DNA of 10,200 bases from JBCCZC01 sp039188505 (GTDB taxonomy: Bacteria > Pseudomonadota > Gammaproteobacteria > Xanthomonadales > SZUA-38): NCBI GenBank assembly GCA_039188505.1, contig JBCCZC010000192.1, positions 1 to 10,200 of the forward strand, read 5' to 3'. The notes beneath the pieces were generated by a model. The model did not search any database. It saw nothing but the letters and a program-made list of their open reading frames with translations, and was not told the DNA's origin. Positions 7,301 to 10,200 of this stretch are shown piece by piece (the stretch's first letter is position 1; each line of letters starts with the position of its first letter). Made by a program: the position numbers and the translations under genes.

Positions 7301-8895
7301 GGCTTCGGGCGGCAGGCTAACGGTGAAGCCGCGGTACATCGGGTTGCCGTCCGCGCGATACGCGGGTTCCAGCCACAAGCGCGACAGCAGCGCTCGACGC
7401 CGTGGGCCAGGAAGCGATAGCAACCCGACGCCTCCATCAGGTGCTGCATGCGCTGGTAGAGCGGATCGCGCTGCAGCGGGTCATTCAAGCCCAGCGCGAC
7501 ATCATGCAGACGGTCGAACTCCTCGCTGCGAAAGCGCTCCCAGTTCCAGACGCCGACCTGCCTGGAAACGAACCACGCGGTGGCGTAGTAGGGATCGCCC
7601 AGCATGAAGAAGCTCTGCAGGTGGAGCTGGAGATCCCTCCAGCGGTCGCCGGCGGACTCCATGCCCATGGTGATCAGCGTTGCGTTGTCCTGGGGCTGGA
7701 GCTCGAGCTCGATACCGATCTTCTTAAGTGACCACTGGATCACCAGGCCTGCGGTCATTTCCATCGAGTCGCTGGGCAGCGCCAGTTCGAGTCTCAGCGG
7801 CAGTTTTACCCCGGCTTCGCGCAGCAGCGCGCGGGCCCGATCGGGATCCCCCCGGGGCGGGATGTCGGCCCGCTTTCGATGGCCGATCAGGCCGCGCGCG
7901 ATGATGCCGGTGGCCGGTGCAGCCTGGTCGAACCAGGCCGCCGCGATGACCGCCTCGACGTCGATTCCCCACTGAATCGCCTGGCGGACCCGGATGTCTT
8001 TGAGCTTCGGGTGGTCCTGGTTCATGCCGATCCAGTAGTAGCGCAGCGACGGCTTGACGATCATCCGGCTATCGGGGGGCATCTCGCGCTGGAAGACCTC
8101 GACCGATTCGATCGAGGTGCTGGTGGCGTCCAGCTTCCCGGCCTCGTAGGCCAGCTCACCGGCTTTTTCGTCCGTCATCGCGTAGACGTGGATTTCTCGG
8201 AACGCCGCAGGCGGCCCGGTCCAGTCCGGGTTCCGCTCCAGTACGGTCGTTCGCTGCGCCAGCCAGCTCTTGAGGCGGTAGGGGCCGGCGCAGCATGGGG
8301 GCTCGATGCCGAACTGCCCGCCGACCGACTCCATCGCCTTCCGGCACAGGATGCTGCCGGTCGGCGAACACAACCCAACCGGAATGAATGCGGCGAACGG
8401 TGACGCCAGAACGATCACACCGGAATAGCGGCCGGTCACTTCCACGTGGCTCAAGGTGCCGAGATCGCCAGCGTTCGAAGCGTTCAGAGCCGGGTCGACG
8501 ATGCGTTCCAGCGAGTACTTGACGTCCACCGCGGTGATCTCGCCGAAGCCATTGGTGAACTGCAGGCCCCGGCGAAGTCGGAACGCATAGCGCGTGTCGT
8601 CGAGCTGTTCGAAGTACTCCGCGGCGTCGAGCTCCCAATCCCAGCTGTCGACCTGAAACTGCACGAGATTGACGAAGATGGCGTTGGCGGCGAGCCCCGC
8701 GGCGGCCGTGAGGATCATCGCCGGGTCCAGCGTCTGGATGTCGTTGCTGCTGCGGATACGCAGGATGTCGCGGCCCTTGCTCCAGGCGATGCCTGGCCCC
8801 GGCCCGAAGAATCCACCCACCGACATCAGAGCAGCATCGCGCAGCAAGGTGCGGCGGCTGAGGGGTCGTTCTTCGACGGGCTGTGTTCGGTTCAT
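7292..8895 (-). CDS. Tat-exported family 5 extracellular solute-binding protein, frameshifted near its C-terminus
   Basis: About 534 residues if repaired. ATG 8895 has AGGG a few bases upstream, and LSRRTLLRD at 12-20 followed by a hydrophobic stretch is a twin-arginine signal. The mature part is an SBP_bac_5 (dipeptide/oligopeptide/nickel-type) periplasmic binding protein: SSNDIQTLDPAM near 50, YAFRLRRGLQFTNG, DVKYSLERIVDP, GPYRLKSW, WIGMNQDHPKLKDIRVRQAI and ending GCYRFLAHGVE at residue 501. From there the first frame turns Cys/Arg-rich and implausible, while the next frame from 7390 reads LLSRLWLEP, then AYRADGNPMYRGF, and ends in Pro-Glu-Ala-Gly-Gly and TGA at 7294, a typical end for this family. 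One base appears to be missing at about 7391. No slippery heptamer is seen, so mutation or assembly error is more likely than programmed frameshifting. No ABC permease or ATPase gene is in the window, so the ligand and transporter are unknown. The extra 56 codons upstream of 8895 (from 9063) are excluded because they run through the terminator region and look non-coding. Confidence 0.85.
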
Positions 8896-9028
8896 GGGCG
8901 CCCTTGATCCGGCGCGCCCGAGCATGGGGCAGACGACGTCAAGAGCGGGTCGGAGAGCCAGGGCGGTCGCTCTCGTCGACCGATTACAACAGGTGACGCT
9001 GTTGGATGGGTGCTTGGAGGAGGGGCGG

Positions 9029-9059
9029 AAAAAGGCGCCGACCCCTGGGGCCGGCGCCT
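9029..9059 (-). terminator. Intrinsic terminator after the collagen/TLDc gene
   Basis: Read on the minus strand, 18 nt after the stop codon, AGGCGCCG pairs with CGGCGCCT and the inner bases extend this to a 12-bp GC-rich stem (one G-U) with a 3-nt loop (9033-9059). A run of five T follows (9033-9029). This is a strong rho-independent terminator and isolates the collagen gene from the solute-binding protein gene. Confidence 0.85.
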
Positions 9060-9077
9060 GCAAAGTTGGGTGTCAGA

Positions 9078-10200
9078 TCAGTCGAGGACGAAAACCTCGA
9101 TTCGGTCGATGACGAGCGAATCTGCGCCACCATTGCGATCGGACCCGGTAAATTCCTGACATCCCTCGTCGGTAATCGTGCCGATGGCGCCATTCCTGAA
9201 GTAGGTCTGCCCCAGATTGCAGTAGCCACCCTGGAGGTTCTGCGAGACGAAGATATCGTGTCCACCACCAAACGTCGGGCCGTAGTCGGAGCGATGGAAT
9301 GTGGCGAGGTCTGTGCGGCCGACAGGATAGATGATCTCGTTGTCGATGCTGAACAGGAACGAATCGTTCTCGTGCCTATAGAAGCCGCCCGGAGTCTCGA
9401 TGAGCCCGAGCGCCGTATAGCCGCCGAAGGTTCGCCCTTCATTGGTTTCGTAGAACACGAAGGCGGGCCGTGGGCCAACCGCTGCGCGTAGCGCCTGCGA
9501 GCTCGAAGTATCAACGCCCGAGTCGAAGACCTTCGTCCAGCTGCCTTTCTCGCTGGCTTCATTCCAGAGTGCCTGCGCGAATGATCCGGCTGAGATGATC
9601 ACACTGATCGGAAACGGATCGGCAGGGGCAGACCCTTCGCCACCGAGCGAGGTGGGCGTGCCCCAGCCAGCGCCGGTCTTCGGTCCGTAAAGCGCCGTCG
9701 CGCTGGTGTCGATATAGAAGTCACCGACCGAGCCGAGCGCCGCATTCGGGGCGCCGGCGCCCGAGAGAATCGTATTGCCGTCCTGTCCCGGCGGCCCAGG
9801 TGGGCCCTGCGCGCCCTGGGGACCCTGCGCTCCGGGATCACCTTGAGGACCCTGTGCTCCTGGATCCCCCTGGGGGCCTTGCGCGCCTGGATCGCCCTGG
9901 GGCCCCTGCGCGCCTGGATCTCCCTGGGGCCCTTGCGCCCCGGGATCGCCCTGCGGACCCTGCGCGCCTGGATCTCCCTGGGGCCCTTGCGCGCCCGGAT
10001 CGCCCTGAGGACCTTGCGCCCCCGGATCGCCCTGCGGGCCCTGCGCCCCCGGATCGCCCTGCGGGCCCTGCGCCCCCGGATCGCCCTGCGGGCCCTGCGC
10101 CCCGGGATCGCCCTGAAGACCCTGCGCCCCTGGATCCCCCTGCGGACCTTGCGCTCCGGGATCGCCCTGAGGACCTTGCGCCCCCGGGGCGCCCTGCGGG
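9078..10200 (-). CDS. Collagen-like protein with C-terminal TLDc-like domain, 5' end outside window
   Basis: The frame is open from the window edge (first full codon at 10199) to TGA at 9080-9078; 373 residues are visible. The first 140 are Gly-X-Y triplets, mostly GDPGAQGPQ nonapeptides, ending GPPGPPGQD. A linker common after bacterial collagen stretches follows (GNTILSGAGAP, LGSVGDFYIDTSATALYGPK, GWGTPTSLGG). From about 9602 the last 174 residues resemble a TLDc domain: FVFYETNEGRTFGGYTALG, NDSFLFSIDNE, YGPTFGGGHDIFVSQNL, YCNLGQTY and the closing IDRIEVFVLD. The domain has two cysteines that could pair if exported. Collagen-like bacterial proteins usually form surface trimers; the TLDc domain is best known from eukaryotic proteins such as OXR1 and NCOA7, so its bacterial role is unknown. 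An internal GTG at 9602 is only a codon in the longer frame, not a start. Signal peptide and N-terminus are not visible, and a phage or surface fibre cannot be excluded. Confidence 0.88.
   Translation of the reverse strand, partial: PQGAPGAQGPQGDPGAQGPQGDPGAQGLQGDPGAQGPQGDPGAQGPQGDPGAQGPQGDPGAQGPQGDPGAQGPQGDPGAQGPQGDPGAQGPQGDPGAQGPQGDPGAQGPQGDPGAQGPQGDPGAQGPQGAQGPPGPPGQDGNTILSGAGAPNAALGSVGDFYIDTSATALYGPKTGAGWGTPTSLGGEGSAPADPFPISVIISAGSFAQALWNEASEKGSWTKVFDSGVDTSSSQALRAAVGPRPAFVFYETNEGRTFGGYTALGLIETPGGFYRHENDSFLFSIDNEIIYPVGRTDLATFHRSDYGPTFGGGHDIFVSQNLQGGYCNLGQTYFRNGAIGTITDEGCQEFTGSDRNGGADSLVIDRIEVFVLD
9816..10193 (-). repeat. 27-bp tandem repeat array encoding GDPGAQGPQ (14 units, continues past window edge)
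   Basis: Fourteen contiguous 27-bp units, in frame with the collagen gene, each encode a nonapeptide of three Gly-X-Y triplets. Thirteen carry Asp in the first triplet; the outermost has Ala (GAPGAQGPQ). One unit has Leu for Pro (CTT at 10118-10116). Unit spacing is exact: the GATC sites at 9836 and 10160 are 324 bp, or 12 units, apart. Three units at 10019-10099 are identical at the nucleotide level, and the units bearing GGATCTCC form a 54-bp higher-order repeat, both signs of recent unit duplication. Confidence 0.95.

Noticed and set aside
7360..7400. Programmed ribosomal frameshift joining the two SBP frames
   Set aside because: No slippery heptamer or evident downstream pseudoknot is seen; the local sequence is alternating CG/CTG without homopolymers, so indel mutation or assembly error is simpler.
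8937..8988. Promoter-like elements upstream of the SBP gene (minus-strand TGTAAT at 8983-8988 and TTGACG at 8937-8942)
   Set aside because: Neither hexamer has a partner at 16-18 nt spacing, so no complete promoter can be supported.
8896..9063. N-terminal extension of the SBP ORF to 9063
   Set aside because: The extra 56 residues show no domain or signal sequence and overlap the intrinsic terminator. The Tat signal and a ribosome-binding site support the start at 8895.
9816..10193. Regular 27-bp repeats that could suggest a CRISPR array
   Set aside because: Units are contiguous with no unique spacers and are in frame as Gly-X-Y collagen codons.

Overview
The window is GC-rich and densely coding. 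Every gene I can support lies on the minus strand, so biological order runs from high to low coordinates. The mix of families fits an environmental, probably marine, gammaproteobacterium of the Xanthomonadales/Chromatiales kind: a membrane TolB-like/TPR protein, a Reg_prop-Y_Y_Y-GGDEF sensor, a Tat-exported family 5 solute-binding protein and a collagen-like surface protein. That placement is inferred from family content and base composition only; there is no rRNA or other marker gene.

Layout in transcription order: (1) 10200-9078, the 3' part of a collagen-like gene. About 46 Gly-X-Y triplets, mostly a 27-bp repeat encoding GDPGAQGPQ, lead through a short linker into a TLDc-like C-terminal domain. 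A clear intrinsic terminator at 9029-9059 closes the unit. (2) 8895-7292, a family 5 extracellular solute-binding protein with a Tat-type signal, whose last 33 residues lie in a different frame (single-base frameshift near 7391). It is followed 4 nt after its restored stop codon by (3) 7287-6463, an ATP-grasp-fold protein. Because of the frameshift the two genes read as one 866-codon ORF, which I interpret as two genes. (4) 6317-3429, a membrane diguanylate cyclase with a periplasmic beta-propeller sensor. (5) 3342-1294, a three-TM TolB-like/TPR protein. (6) 1112-1, the 5' part of a secreted right-handed beta-helix protein, preceded by a plausible promoter and a long hairpin.

Functionally the window looks like envelope and surface proteins (collagen/TLDc, beta-helix) around signalling membrane proteins (GGDEF sensor, TPR protein) and a small transport- or ligase-like pair. 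Nothing shows that all of these form one pathway. The only tight coupling is between the solute-binding protein and the ATP-grasp gene. The most unusual items are the collagen-TLDc architecture and the permease-less SBP/ATP-grasp pair with its frame disruption. There is no tRNA, rRNA, CRISPR array or mobile element that I can see, and no gap between genes exceeds 300 bases.
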